A DNA stretch of 45,769 nt from Deferrisomatales bacterium (lineage in GTDB: Bacteria; Desulfobacterota; Deferrisomatia; Deferrisomatales; Deferrisomataceae). Shown piece by piece: positions 6,455 through 15,055 of this stretch (positions within the stretch are counted from its first letter, which is position 1; the number at the start of each line of letters is the position of its first letter). The notes beneath the pieces are model-generated. The model was not told the origin of the DNA and made no database searches. It saw only the letters and a list, made by a program, of their open reading frames with translations. Location: contig JAJRUI010000106.1 of NCBI GenBank assembly GCA_024277875.1, forward strand, positions 1 to 45,769. Reading direction: 5' to 3'. The position numbers and the translations under genes are program-made.

Positions 6455-9100
6455 ATGGGTGAGCTGGGACGAACCCCGCTGTTCGGGCGCCACGAGGACC
6501 TGGGGGCACGGCTGGTGCCGTTCGGAGGCTGGGAGATGCCCCTCCAGTACCGGTCCGGGATCGTGCGCGAGCATCTGGCCACCCGGCGTGACGCGGGCCT
6601 GTTCGACGTGTCCCACATGGGCCGGTTCTTCGTGTCCGGGGAGGACGCGCTGGGGTTTTTGCAACGGGTCCTCTCGAACAACGCGGCCGCCCTGGACGTG
6701 GACGAGGCCCAGTACACCCTGATTCCCACCGGGACGGGCGGGGCGGTGGATGACGCGTACCTGTACCGGTTCGAGGCTGACGGGTACTGGCTGGTGGTGA
6801 ACGCGTCCAACCGGGACCGGGTCCGGGCGCACCTGGACGCCCACCTGGAACGGTTTCCCGGAACCCGGATCGAGGACCGCACCGGCGCGGTCGCCATGCT
6901 GGCCCTCCAGGGACCCCGGTCCCGGGAACTGCTCGAGTCGGTCGCCGAGTCGGGCCGGCTCCCGGACCCGGTGCGCAACGCCCTGGGCCGGCTCGTCCTC
7001 GCAGGCGCCGACGTGCGGGTGGCCCGGACCGGGTACACCGGCGAGCCGCTGTGTTTCGAGCTGTTCGTGCCACGGGACGCGGCCGGGGCGGTGTGGGACC
7101 TCCTCCTAGACGCCGGGGCCCGGCCGGCCGGCCTGGGGGCCCGGGACACCCTCCGGCTGGAGGCGGGGTTGCCCTTGTACGGCCACGAACTGGGAACCGA
7201 CCCGGCCGGCGGCGAGATCCCGGTCTTCGCGCTGCCGTTCGCGCGCCAGGCCGTGAGTTTCTCCCCGGTCAAGGGCGCGTTCGTGGGGCGGGACCGCCTG
7301 CTGGCCCAGTGGCGGGCCGCCGGACGGATCGCGTTCCGGGACTACTCCCTGCGGGCCGACCTGCCCCGGCTCGTCCAGCCCGTGGCCGTGCTGGGGCCGG
7401 GCGTGGCCCGGGCCGGCGACCGGGTGTACCGGTCGGGCCGGCCGGTGGGGTGGATCACCAGCGGTACCCGGGTGCCCTACTGGGAGTTCGACGGCGAGGG
7501 GCTGGACGCGGCACCAACAGACCGTCACGCGTTGCGGTCGATCGCCCTGGCGTATCTCGACTGCGACCTGGTGTGGGACGACCGGGTGGAGGTGGAGGTG
7601 CGGGGCCGCCGGCTCGAAGCCGTGGTGGTGGAGTACCATCTGCGGTCCGAGGCGCCCCCCTACGCCCGGCCGATCGTGTGCGGCCGGCCCGCCGGTCCCG
7701 CCCGCGCCCCGGCCGAGGACCTGCCGGCCAAGGCCCTGGACCTCCTCCGCCGGGTGCGAGACAACACGGTGTGGCGCCAGCGGGACTGCATCAACCTCAT
7801 TCCGTCCGAGATGACGCCGTCTCCGGCGGTGCGCCTGGCGTCGGTGATGGACCCGGCGTTCCGGTACGCGGAACACAAGAAGGTGGAGGCGTTCTACGAC
7901 GCCGATGTGTACTACTACCAGGGGACCGAGTTCATCCGGGAGGTGGAGTCGCTCCTGAAGGCCGAACTGGGGCGGTACCTGGGGTGCACCGAGGTGGAGA
8001 CCCGGCTGGTGAGCGGGCAGATGGCCAACACGGCCGTGTTCAGCGCCCTGGTCGCGTACCGGAACCGGGCCGCGCCCAAGCGCGAGCCCGAGCGGATCCG
8101 GCGGGTGGTGAACAACCACATCATCCGGGGCGGCCACCTGAGCGCCCAGCCGATGGGGGCGCTGAAGGACTTCGTGGCCCACGACCCCCGGACCGACCGG
8201 CCGGCCGTGGAGGAACTGCCGGTGCAAGCGGACAACCCGTTCCGGATCGACGTGGACGGTGCCCTGGGGTTGCTGGACCGGTACCGTCCCGAACTGGTGG
8301 TGCTGGGCAAGAGCATGGTGCTCCACCCCGAACCCGTGGCCGAGATCCGCCGGTTCGTCGACGCGCAAGGGCTCGACACGGTGGTGCTGTACGACGCGGC
8401 CCACGTGCTCGGACTCCTGGGCCCCCTGTTCCAGGACCCGTTCGCCGACGGCGCGCACCTGGTGACCGGGTCGACCCACAAGACGTTCTTCGGAACCCAG
8501 CGGGGCATCGCTGCGTGCAATTGGGAGGAGCACGACGAACGCTACGCCCTGTGGGAGGCCCTGGAACGACGGACGTTTCCCGGGTCCGTATCCAACCACC
8601 ACCTGGGCACCCTAGTGGGGTTGCTGGTGGCGGCCTACGAGATGAACGCGTTTCGCGAGCCCTACCAGCGGGCGGTGCTGGCTAACGCCAAGGCGTTCGC
8701 CCGGGCCCTGGCCGACTGCGGCCTGGCCGTGGCCGGCGACCCGGCCGTGGACTACACCGAGACCCACCAGGTGGTCCTGCGGGTCGGGTACGGCCGGGGG
8801 CCCGAGATGGCCCGGCGGCTGGAGGACAACGGGATCTTGTGCAACTATCAGGCGACCCCGGACGAAGAGGGTTTCACCGCTGCCGGCGGGCTCCGGATGG
8901 GGGTGGCCGAGATGACCCGGTTCGGCATGGGCCCGGACGCGTTCGGTGCCCTGGCCGAACTCGTCCGGGACGTGGTGGTCCGGGGCCTGGACGTGGCAGC
9001 GCCGGTCCGGGAGCTGCGTGCGATGTACCGGACCCTGGGGTACTGTTTCTCGGGAGACGGGTTCGACGTGGCGCTCCGGGAACTCCGGACGCTGCTGTAG
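6455..9100 (+). CDS. Fusion of glycine cleavage T-protein and serine hydroxymethyltransferase
   Basis: 881-residue bifunctional protein. Residues ~1-415 are aminomethyltransferase (GcvT): TPLFGRHEDLGARLVPFGGWEMPLQY at the start, then DVSHMG and ARTGYTGEPL. Residues ~420-881 are a PLP-dependent serine hydroxymethyltransferase: NLIPSEMTPSPAVR, then TGSTHKTFFGTQRG with the Schiff-base Lys K676. GcvT makes 5,10-methylene-THF from the aminomethyl group on lipoyl-H-protein, and SHMT combines that methylene-THF with a second glycine to give serine, so one chain could pass the folate on directly (inference). The TQRG stretch departs from the PRGG of E. coli GlyA. The ATG has GGGAGG 6 nt upstream; 6437 is an alternative. 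gcvH follows; gcvP and lpd are not here. Confidence 0.93.
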   Translation: MGELGRTPLFGRHEDLGARLVPFGGWEMPLQYRSGIVREHLATRRDAGLFDVSHMGRFFVSGEDALGFLQRVLSNNAAALDVDEAQYTLIPTGTGGAVDDAYLYRFEADGYWLVVNASNRDRVRAHLDAHLERFPGTRIEDRTGAVAMLALQGPRSRELLESVAESGRLPDPVRNALGRLVLAGADVRVARTGYTGEPLCFELFVPRDAAGAVWDLLLDAGARPAGLGARDTLRLEAGLPLYGHELGTDPAGGEIPVFALPFARQAVSFSPVKGAFVGRDRLLAQWRAAGRIAFRDYSLRADLPRLVQPVAVLGPGVARAGDRVYRSGRPVGWITSGTRVPYWEFDGEGLDAAPTDRHALRSIALAYLDCDLVWDDRVEVEVRGRRLEAVVVEYHLRSEAPPYARPIVCGRPAGPARAPAEDLPAKALDLLRRVRDNTVWRQRDCINLIPSEMTPSPAVRLASVMDPAFRYAEHKKVEAFYDADVYYYQGTEFIREVESLLKAELGRYLGCTEVETRLVSGQMANTAVFSALVAYRNRAAPKREPERIRRVVNNHIIRGGHLSAQPMGALKDFVAHDPRTDRPAVEELPVQADNPFRIDVDGALGLLDRYRPELVVLGKSMVLHPEPVAEIRRFVDAQGLDTVVLYDAAHVLGLLGPLFQDPFADGAHLVTGSTHKTFFGTQRGIAACNWEEHDERYALWEALERRTFPGSVSNHHLGTLVGLLVAAYEMNAFREPYQRAVLANAKAFARALADCGLAVAGDPAVDYTETHQVVLRVGYGRGPEMARRLEDNGILCNYQATPDEEGFTAAGGLRMGVAEMTRFGMGPDAFGALAELVRDVVVRGLDVAAPVRELRAMYRTLGYCFSGDGFDVALRELRTLL

Positions 9101-9171
9101 CCGGTCCTCGCCGGGAGGGAACGCACCGACGGCCCGTCTTTGCCGGAAACCCGACAGCCAGGAGGCACGCG

Positions 9172-9579
9172 ATGAAGGAACTCCACGAACTCCACATCCC
9201 CGACGACCTGCGGTACACGGCCGAGCACGAGTGGGCGCGCCAAGAGGGTGACACGGTAAGGATCGGCATCACCGACTACGCCCAGGACCAGCTCGGCGAC
9301 GTGGTGTACGTGGACCTGCCCGCGCCGGGCGCCGCGCTGGAGAAGGGGCAGGAGTTCGGCACGGTGGAGTCGGTGAAGGCGGTGTCCGAGTTGTACGCGC
9401 CCCTGGGGGGCGAGGTGAAGGCGGTGAACGCCGACCTGGCGGCTGCGCCCGAGCGGGTCAACGAGGACCCGTACGGGGGGGGCTGGATGGTGGAGATCCG
9501 GCCGGCCGATCCGGCCCAGTTGGACGCGCTGCTCACCGCGGACGCGTACCGGGGGCTGCTGGAAGGCGAGGGGGAGTAG
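9172..9579 (+). CDS. gcvH: Glycine cleavage system H protein
   Basis: 135-residue lipoyl carrier protein that shuttles the aminomethyl group between the P and T proteins. The lipoylated lysine is K69 in GTVESVKAVSELYAP. The N-terminus (LRYTAEHEWAR), the central GITDYAQDQLGDVVYVDLP and the C-terminal NEDPYGGGWMVEI are all family-typical, and the length is normal. AGGAGG lies 7 nt before the start. It sits 71 bp after the GcvT-SHMT fusion and is probably cotranscribed. The lipA/lipB genes at 18.9-20.4 kb could supply its lipoate. Confidence 0.97.
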   Translation: MKELHELHIPDDLRYTAEHEWARQEGDTVRIGITDYAQDQLGDVVYVDLPAPGAALEKGQEFGTVESVKAVSELYAPLGGEVKAVNADLAAAPERVNEDPYGGGWMVEIRPADPAQLDALLTADAYRGLLEGEGE

Positions 9580-9687
9580 GCCCGGGAAGCGGGCCGTCCT
9601 GCCCGCGATCTCCTGCCCCAGGGTTTGTTTCCGGGAAAACGTGTTTGATGGGGCGGATCGCGTTTCCCGTGTCCTTTCGCGAAGTTC

Positions 9688-9716
9688 TTGTGATCCCGGC
9701 CGGCTTCGTGTAAGAT
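9688..9716 (+). promoter_or_regulatory. Sigma-70 promoter of citrate synthase
   Basis: TTGTGA and TAAGAT are separated by exactly 17 nt. The predicted start near 9723 leaves a leader of about 110 nt before the ATG at 9833. This is one of the best promoter matches in the window. Confidence 0.6.
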
Positions 9717-9832
9717 CTCCCTGTCGTATTTCCAAACCGCCGGGGTCTCCGGCGCCCGTGGTCTCCACCCAACGCTTCCGTTTCGACCTGCTCCGGTGCG
9801 CGGACCCGCGTTCGCCGGGTGTGGAGGGCGTC

Positions 9833-11239
9833 ATGCACGAAAAAACCCAGTCGATCACCAAGCTCATCCTCAAGGCGGCCGAGCGGGCCCGCCGGGAGAC
9901 CAGCGCCGAACCCGAGCCGGACCAGATCGCCCGGGTCCGGTGGCCGGTGGCGTGCACGGTGGGCCCCGGGCTCGAAGGCGCGATCGCGTGCGAGAGCAAG
10001 GTGGGGTACGTCAACGGGTCCAAGGGGTGGCTTGTGTACCGGGGCTACGACGTGTTCGACCTGTGTGCGCACTCCACCTACGAGGAGGTGTGCTATCTGC
10101 TGCTCCACGGCGAGCTGCCCTCTCCCGACGAGTTCAAGGCGTTCAAGGAGAAGCTGGTCGACTACCGGTACCTGAACCAGACCCTGCGGCTCCTGATGAG
10201 CTTCCCTCTGGAAGAGATGAACGCCATGGCCGCCCTGCGGATGGGCACCAACCAGATGCGCCAGGAGTTCTCCTACATCGACCACCGCACCGGCCACCCC
10301 CCGAAGATGGACGTGATCGGGTCGGACGAGGACTCGATCCCGATGGAGACCCAGCCCAAGGGCGAGCGGCGGGCGATCTACGAGTTCAAGAAGAGGGGCC
10401 GGCGCAAGCGGATGCGCATGAACCGGCAGCTCGACGACGCGGCCGGGCTCCAGGCCGCGTACCACCTGATCGCGGGCCTGGCGACCATCGCGGCCGCGAT
10501 CTCCCGGGTCCAGCAGGGCAAACTGCCGATCGACCCGGACCCGGGACTCAGCCACGCGGCCAACTTCCTGTACATGATGACGGGCCGCCGGCCGACTCCC
10601 CAGGAGGAGCGGGTGATGGACGTGGCCCTGATCCTCTACGCCGACCACGGCATGAACGCCAGCACCTTTGCGGCGCTGGTGGTGGCCTCCACCCTGTCGG
10701 ACGTGTACTTCTCGGTGGGATCCGGGGTCGCGGCGCTCAACGGCCCGCTCCACGGCGGCGCGAACCAGCAGGTGCTGTACATGCTCGAAGAGGTGCTCGA
10801 GCACGGCGACGTGAAGGACTGGGTGGGCCAGACCCTGTCCAACGGCGGACGGGTGATGGGGTTCGGCCACCGGGTGTACAAGGCGTACGATCCCCGGGCC
10901 CGGGTGCTCGCCCCCCTGGCCGCCCACCTGGTGCGGGGCAACCGGGAGATGGAGCCCCTGTTCAAGGTGGCCCGCCAGATGGAAAAGGAGGTGGTCTCCC
11001 GCCTGGGCCGGGACAAGAAGATCTTTCCCAACGTGGACTTCTACTCGGGGCTCGTGTACGGGTGCCTGGGCATCGACCCCGAGATGTTCACCCCGATTTT
11101 CGCGGTGAGCCGGGTGGCCGGGTGGACGGCCCGGGTGCTGGAGTACCTCCAGAACAACCGGATCTTCCGCCCCCGGGCGCGGTACATCGGGGAGTTCGGG
11201 AAACGATACGTGCCGCTGGAGGACCGGGCCGGCGGCTGA
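9833..11239 (+). CDS. gltA: Citrate synthase with an unusual basic insertion
   Basis: 468-residue citrate synthase, condensing acetyl-CoA and oxaloacetate. The N-terminal VGYVNGSKGWLVYRGYDVFDL, the active-site region NGPLHGGANQQV, GFGHRVYKAYDPRA, and the catalytic-Asp region NVDFYSGLVYG are all present. Short bacterial/archaeal homologues have about 375-385 residues. The extra length is a ~20-residue N-terminal extension and a ~55-residue insertion (about 146-203) in the large domain, with an acidic half and a very basic end (KKRGRRKRMRMNR). GGAGGG lies 4 nt before the ATG, and a good promoter lies upstream. A 2-methylcitrate synthase cannot be excluded, but no prp genes are near. Confidence 0.9.
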   Translation: MHEKTQSITKLILKAAERARRETSAEPEPDQIARVRWPVACTVGPGLEGAIACESKVGYVNGSKGWLVYRGYDVFDLCAHSTYEEVCYLLLHGELPSPDEFKAFKEKLVDYRYLNQTLRLLMSFPLEEMNAMAALRMGTNQMRQEFSYIDHRTGHPPKMDVIGSDEDSIPMETQPKGERRAIYEFKKRGRRKRMRMNRQLDDAAGLQAAYHLIAGLATIAAAISRVQQGKLPIDPDPGLSHAANFLYMMTGRRPTPQEERVMDVALILYADHGMNASTFAALVVASTLSDVYFSVGSGVAALNGPLHGGANQQVLYMLEEVLEHGDVKDWVGQTLSNGGRVMGFGHRVYKAYDPRARVLAPLAAHLVRGNREMEPLFKVARQMEKEVVSRLGRDKKIFPNVDFYSGLVYGCLGIDPEMFTPIFAVSRVAGWTARVLEYLQNNRIFRPRARYIGEFGKRYVPLEDRAGG

Positions 11240-11263
11240 CGCCAGGGGCCGTTCGTCCCGGGC

Positions 11264-11563
11264 TCAGCCCTCGCGTCCGGCCGAGTAGATCCCCAGGGTG
11301 AACCGGTGGGGACCCGGGGTGCCCCTGGGCACGAACGCGAGGCGATCCCCCGGGTACACGGTTTCGGACAGCGGGGCCGACGACCGGTTCCGGAACACGG
11401 CCTCGATCTCGTCCAGGGGCAGGCCCAGGTCCACCGCGATCTGCCGGGCGCTCGTCCCTGCCGGCGGCACCGCCACCTCGGCCGTGGATTCCAGCCCGGC
11501 CGCACGCCGCAGGCTGTGCAGCTTGCCCAGCATCCGCACGGTCACCAGTCCGGAGCGATCCAC
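11264..11563 (-). CDS. MoaD/ThiS-fold (ubiquitin-like) small protein
   Basis: 99-residue protein with a beta-grasp pattern: VTVRMLGKLHSLRRAAG, then VPPAGTSARQIAVDLGLPLDEIEAVFRN, then ETVYPGDRLAFVPRGTPGP. The spacing fits MoaD/ThiS sulfur carriers, but the chain runs about 20 residues past the usual end and does not finish in Gly-Gly, so it cannot be thiocarboxylated in the standard way. The start used is a GTG 6 nt after the stop of the XRE-cupin gene; an internal GTG at V7 is possible. It is the second gene of a two-gene unit with that regulator. A role in molybdopterin or tungstopterin biology is possible but not shown. Confidence 0.65.
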   Translation of the reverse strand: MDRSGLVTVRMLGKLHSLRRAAGLESTAEVAVPPAGTSARQIAVDLGLPLDEIEAVFRNRSSAPLSETVYPGDRLAFVPRGTPGPHRFTLGIYSAGREG

Positions 11564-11569
11564 GGTCGC

Positions 11570-12127
11570 TCAATCCCGGGAGTAGATGACTGCGAGGGCC
11601 CGGGGAGGGGTCTTGCCCAGCCCCCGCAGGGCGTGGGGGCGGGACGAGTCGATGTAGAGGCTGTCACCCTTCTTCAGCGTGTAGGTCTCGCCGTCGTACA
11701 GCAGTTCCACGGTGCCGGACAGGATGTGCAGGAACTCCTCGCCCTCGTGGACCATGGGTTGTACCGAGGATGCCGCCTTGGTGTCGAAGGTGACGAGGAA
11801 CGGTTCCATGCCCTGGCCACGGATCTCGGGGATGAGCAGGCTCTCGTAGGTGTATCCCTGGCCGGTGTGCTGGCGCTCCACGTTGGCCCCGTCTCCGGCG
11901 GGAACGATGCTGAAAATATCCGATTTGGGGCCGCCTTCGTGGAGCAGTTGACCCATCCGGGAGCCCAGCGCCCGGGAAATCCGGAGCACCGCCCCGATTG
12001 ACGGCACCTCTTCCCCCGACTCCACGGACGCGATGTACGCCGCTCCGAGCCCGGTGAGCTGGGCCACCTGGTCCAGGGTCAGGTCCTGGGCTTCGCGCAT
12101 GCGGCGGATCCTCTTGCCGACGTTCAT
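11570..12127 (-). CDS. XRE-family transcriptional regulator with cupin sensor domain
   Basis: 185-residue regulator. An HTH of XRE type occupies residues ~5-60 (IRRMREAQDLTLDQVAQLTGLGAAYIASVESGEEVPSIGAVLRISRAL in outline). The C-terminal cupin_2 barrel (~105-185) has HEGEEFLHILSGTVELLYDG and GDSLYIDSSRPHALRGL, with potential metal or ligand histidines. Such XRE-cupin proteins often control amino-acid, polyamine or phosphonate genes after binding a small ligand; the ligand here is unknown. Strong GAGGAGG site 4 nt before ATG. Divergent from the TackOD1/exopolysaccharide cluster, with a palindrome overlapping its own -10, so self-regulation or control of the divergent cluster is plausible. Confidence 0.9.
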   Translation of the reverse strand: MNVGKRIRRMREAQDLTLDQVAQLTGLGAAYIASVESGEEVPSIGAVLRISRALGSRMGQLLHEGGPKSDIFSIVPAGDGANVERQHTGQGYTYESLLIPEIRGQGMEPFLVTFDTKAASSVQPMVHEGEEFLHILSGTVELLYDGETYTLKKGDSLYIDSSRPHALRGLGKTPPRALAVIYSRD

Positions 12128-12179
12128 GGGTCCTCCTCGTCTGGGTTGCTGCATCGTGGTCGCCGATCTTCGGTGTCGG

Positions 12180-12214
12180 GTGGGGATTATCCCACGGTTT
12201 TCTCCGGCGGCCAA
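12180..12214 (-). promoter_or_regulatory. Promoter with overlapping palindromic operator upstream of the XRE-cupin gene
   Basis: On the minus strand a -10 (GATAAT, 12187-12192) sits inside the near-perfect palindrome GTGGGATAATCCCCAC (12180-12195), with TTGGCC 16 nt upstream as the -35. An operator covering the -10 would allow autorepression by the XRE protein. Inference from layout only. Confidence 0.45.
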
Positions 12215-12389
12215 GGGACGGGTTCCCTGCGGGACAAACCCGGCGGCCGGCGCCGCACCCCGCCGCCGGAACGGGTCCCCACGCCCGTACGCGACCCGCC
12301 GGGCCGGCGCGGCTGTCGATGCTCGGCCCGGCGTTCCGGTTTCTGATATCATCCAGTCCGTTCTGGGGACCGGATCCACAGGAGGCGCC

Positions 12390-13757
12390 ATGGCCCATGT
12401 CCTCGTTTGCGACGTGCCCGATCCGCGGGTGGAGGCGGTGCTCCGGGCCCGGGGCCCGGTGAGGGTGGCGGCCGGGGACCAGGGCCCTGGCGTGCCCGGC
12501 CCGTCCGACCGGGTCCTCCTGCTGCACCCCGACGACCAGCGGGTCTCCGGTTGGCTGCGCGACCTCCGGCGCAGGCCCGAGACCGCCCTCGTCCCTGTCG
12601 GGGCCGCCGAGAGCCCCGACCCGGCCCGGGCGGCCGAGGACCGCCGGTTCGCGGACGGGCTGTGGCCGGTGGGCGGCAGCGAGGCCGCCCTGGCCCGGCT
12701 GCTGGACCACCTGGACGCGGTCGCCGGGCGGGTGGCCGCCCTGCCGCCGGCCGAGGCGCGCCGGGGGGTGGAGGGGCGGGCGGTGGCGTTGTTGCGCCAC
12801 CTGGTCACCCGCCGGGCAGAGGCGCTCGACCCGGTCCGCCACCCGGCGGCCACCAAGGGGTACAACCTGCCCCTGGCCGGGCTCGTGCTGGATCTGCCCA
12901 GGGGCGACGAGTTCGAGCTGTGCGAGGAACTGTCGGGGCTCGGGCTGTTCGAACGGGAGTTCCGGGACCGGATCCACCTGTGTCCCCACTGTGGCCACTA
13001 CGCGATCAACTTCCGGGAGGTGTGCCCGACCTGCCGGTCGGCCCGGCTCCGGGTGGTGTCCAACGTCCACCATTACCGGTGCGGCCACGTGGCGCCGGAG
13101 CCCGAGTTCCGGGAGGGCGAGGACCTGACGTGTCCCAAGTGCCGCCGGGTCCTGCGCCACGTGGGCGTGGACTTCGATCGGCCCAACCAGGTGGCCCGGT
13201 GCGAGGACTGCGGCGGGGTGACCCCCGACCCAGAGGTGGAGTGCCTGAGCCTGGTGTGCGGCCGGGTGTTCCCGCCGGACCTGGCCCGCAAGTTCGACGT
13301 CCCTGCGTACCGGCTCACCGCGCGGGGGGCGGCGGCGGCCGAGGCGGGCCGGCTGCCGCCCCGGTCCTTGCCGGAACTGCTCCACGAGCAGTTCCACACC
13401 GTGCCGGCCGACGCGTTCGGGGAGATGGCCCGGCTCGCGCGGCACCTGTCCGACCGGTACGGCCGGCCGTACGCCCTGGCCGAGGTCGAGGTGGTGGGCC
13501 GGGACGACCTCCTGGCCCGGGTGGGCCCCGTGGAGACCCTGCGCGTCCTGCAGACCGTGGTCGAGATCCTCCGGGGCAGCCTGCGGGAGACCGACGTGGT
13601 GTGCCCGGTTTCGGAAAGCCGGTTTCGGGTGCTGCTGTTCGAGACCCCCGATCCGGGGGCGCGCAGGGCCCTGGCCCGGGCCCGGGACGAGGTGGCCCGG
13701 CGCCTCGCGGGTTCCCCGGTGGAGCTGCGGATCGCCTGGCCGGAGGAGCACCCGTGA
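12390..13757 (+). CDS. TackOD1-domain protein with receiver-like N-terminus and degenerate GGDEF-like C-terminus
   Basis: 455-residue cytoplasmic protein, first gene of the polysaccharide cluster. Residues 1-100 look like a divergent receiver fold (MAHVLVCDVPDPRVEAVL, VLLLHPD). Residues ~150-320 resemble the TackOD1 output domain: a GYNLPLAG-type entry and a cysteine-rich block with pairs at C198/C201, C212/C215, C248/C251 and C271/C274 plus single Cys at 231, 285 and 290, suggesting two or three zinc ribbons. Residues ~345-450 (VETLRVLQTVVEILRGSLRETDVV, FRVLLFE) look like a GGDEF fold whose signature is replaced by VSESRF, so cyclic-di-GMP synthesis is unlikely. GGAGG lies 4 nt before ATG. 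The stop overlaps the GT2 start (GTGA). Probably a regulatory or scaffold subunit for the synthase. Confidence 0.75.
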   Translation: MAHVLVCDVPDPRVEAVLRARGPVRVAAGDQGPGVPGPSDRVLLLHPDDQRVSGWLRDLRRRPETALVPVGAAESPDPARAAEDRRFADGLWPVGGSEAALARLLDHLDAVAGRVAALPPAEARRGVEGRAVALLRHLVTRRAEALDPVRHPAATKGYNLPLAGLVLDLPRGDEFELCEELSGLGLFEREFRDRIHLCPHCGHYAINFREVCPTCRSARLRVVSNVHHYRCGHVAPEPEFREGEDLTCPKCRRVLRHVGVDFDRPNQVARCEDCGGVTPDPEVECLSLVCGRVFPPDLARKFDVPAYRLTARGAAAAEAGRLPPRSLPELLHEQFHTVPADAFGEMARLARHLSDRYGRPYALAEVEVVGRDDLLARVGPVETLRVLQTVVEILRGSLRETDVVCPVSESRFRVLLFETPDPGARRALARARDEVARRLAGSPVELRIAWPEEHP

Positions 13758-15055
13758 CCGGGTGGGAGGACCGTCTGGCCAACCTGTTCGGCCACCTGTT
13801 CGGGGCCGGCTTCGACCGCACCCTGCGCCTGTTCTGGCACTTCTTCTTCCTGGACTTCCCCCGGTACATCGTGACCGACGTGGCCCTGGTCGCGTTCCTG
13901 TGGGGGGAGCGCCGCCGGCACCCCGACCCCGAAGCGGGTGACGCGTTCGCCGGCCTGGACCCCCTGGTCTCGGTGGTGATCCCGGTGCTCAACGAGGCCG
14001 GCACCGTGCTGCGCACGGTGGAGTCGCTCCAGGACCAGACCTACCCCCGGGTCGAGATCCTGTTCGTGGACGACGGCAGCGAGGACGCCCCCCCCGAGGT
14101 GTGCCGGGAGATCCAGGCCCGGTTCCCCAACGTGCGCACGTTCCGCATGGCCGAGCGGGAGGGCAAGTCCCCGGCCCTCAACCTGGGCGCCCGGTACGCC
14201 CGGGGCGAGGTGCTGGTGTTCGTGGACTCGGACACGACGTTCGACCGGGACGCCCTGGCCCACCTGGTCCGGCGGCTGCGCGACCCCCGGGTTGGGTGCG
14301 TGGCGGGCAACGTGCGGGTGCGCAACCCCCGCTACAACCTGCTCACCGAGCTCCAGGGCATCGAGTACGGGTTCGCGATCGCGGTGGGCCGGCGGGTGCG
14401 GGCGGCCGCCGGGACGCTGCCGATCGTGTCCGGGGCGTTCGGCGCGTTCCGCCGCGAGGTGTTCGAGGCGGTGGGGGGGTACGACCCCGGCCCGGGCAAC
14501 GACTCGGACCTCACGGCCAAGTTCCGCAAGCTGGGCTACCGGGTGGCGTTCGCGCCCGAGGCCGTGTGCATGACCAACGTGCCGACCCGGCTGGGGCCCC
14601 TGGTGCGACAGCGCCGGCGGTGGGCCCGGAACCTGGTCAAGAACCGGGTGTTCAAGCACGGGGACGTGTTCAACCCGTTCGGGGCGGGGTGGCGGCCCGA
14701 GAACCTGCTGTCGAGTCTGGACAGCGTGGTGTTCCACGTGGTTCTGGCGTTCACCTCGATCGCGTACCTGCTGGACATGGTCGCCAACTACCCCGCGATC
14801 CTGCCGTTCGTGCTCCTGGGCAACTACCTGCTGTACTTCCTCGCCGAGGGGTTCGAGGCGGCCGTGGTGCTCGCATTCTCGGAGCGGCGCTCCGTGGACG
14901 CGTGGAGCCTGCTGTACCTGCCCCTGTTCAACCCGTACAAGCGGATGCTCAAGTTCGTGCGGGCGGCGGGGTACCTGGAAGAGGTGGTCACCAAGGGGTC
15001 CTACCGGGACCCGTTCGCCCCGGCCAAGGTCCGGCCCCGGATGGAGCGGTGGTGA
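13754..15055 (+). CDS. Processive family-2 glycosyltransferase (polysaccharide synthase)
   Basis: 433-residue inner-membrane GT2 enzyme of the cellulose/PNAG/hyaluronan synthase type. After an N-terminal membrane region (~25-50) come the catalytic signatures in order: VSVVIPVLNEAGTV, VDDGS (105-109), DSD (158-160), the acceptor region SGAFGAFRR, the base region NDSDLT (249-254) and QRRRW (286-290, the QXXRW of processive synthases). Two or more C-terminal membrane segments lie around 323-375. The sugar polymer is unknown. No PilZ domain is present, so activation probably goes through the TackOD1 partner rather than direct cyclic-di-GMP binding (inference). GTG start, coupled on both sides (GTGA overlaps). 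Confidence 0.9.
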   Translation: MTGWEDRLANLFGHLFGAGFDRTLRLFWHFFFLDFPRYIVTDVALVAFLWGERRRHPDPEAGDAFAGLDPLVSVVIPVLNEAGTVLRTVESLQDQTYPRVEILFVDDGSEDAPPEVCREIQARFPNVRTFRMAEREGKSPALNLGARYARGEVLVFVDSDTTFDRDALAHLVRRLRDPRVGCVAGNVRVRNPRYNLLTELQGIEYGFAIAVGRRVRAAAGTLPIVSGAFGAFRREVFEAVGGYDPGPGNDSDLTAKFRKLGYRVAFAPEAVCMTNVPTRLGPLVRQRRRWARNLVKNRVFKHGDVFNPFGAGWRPENLLSSLDSVVFHVVLAFTSIAYLLDMVANYPAILPFVLLGNYLLYFLAEGFEAAVVLAFSERRSVDAWSLLYLPLFNPYKRMLKFVRAAGYLEEVVTKGSYRDPFAPAKVRPRMERW

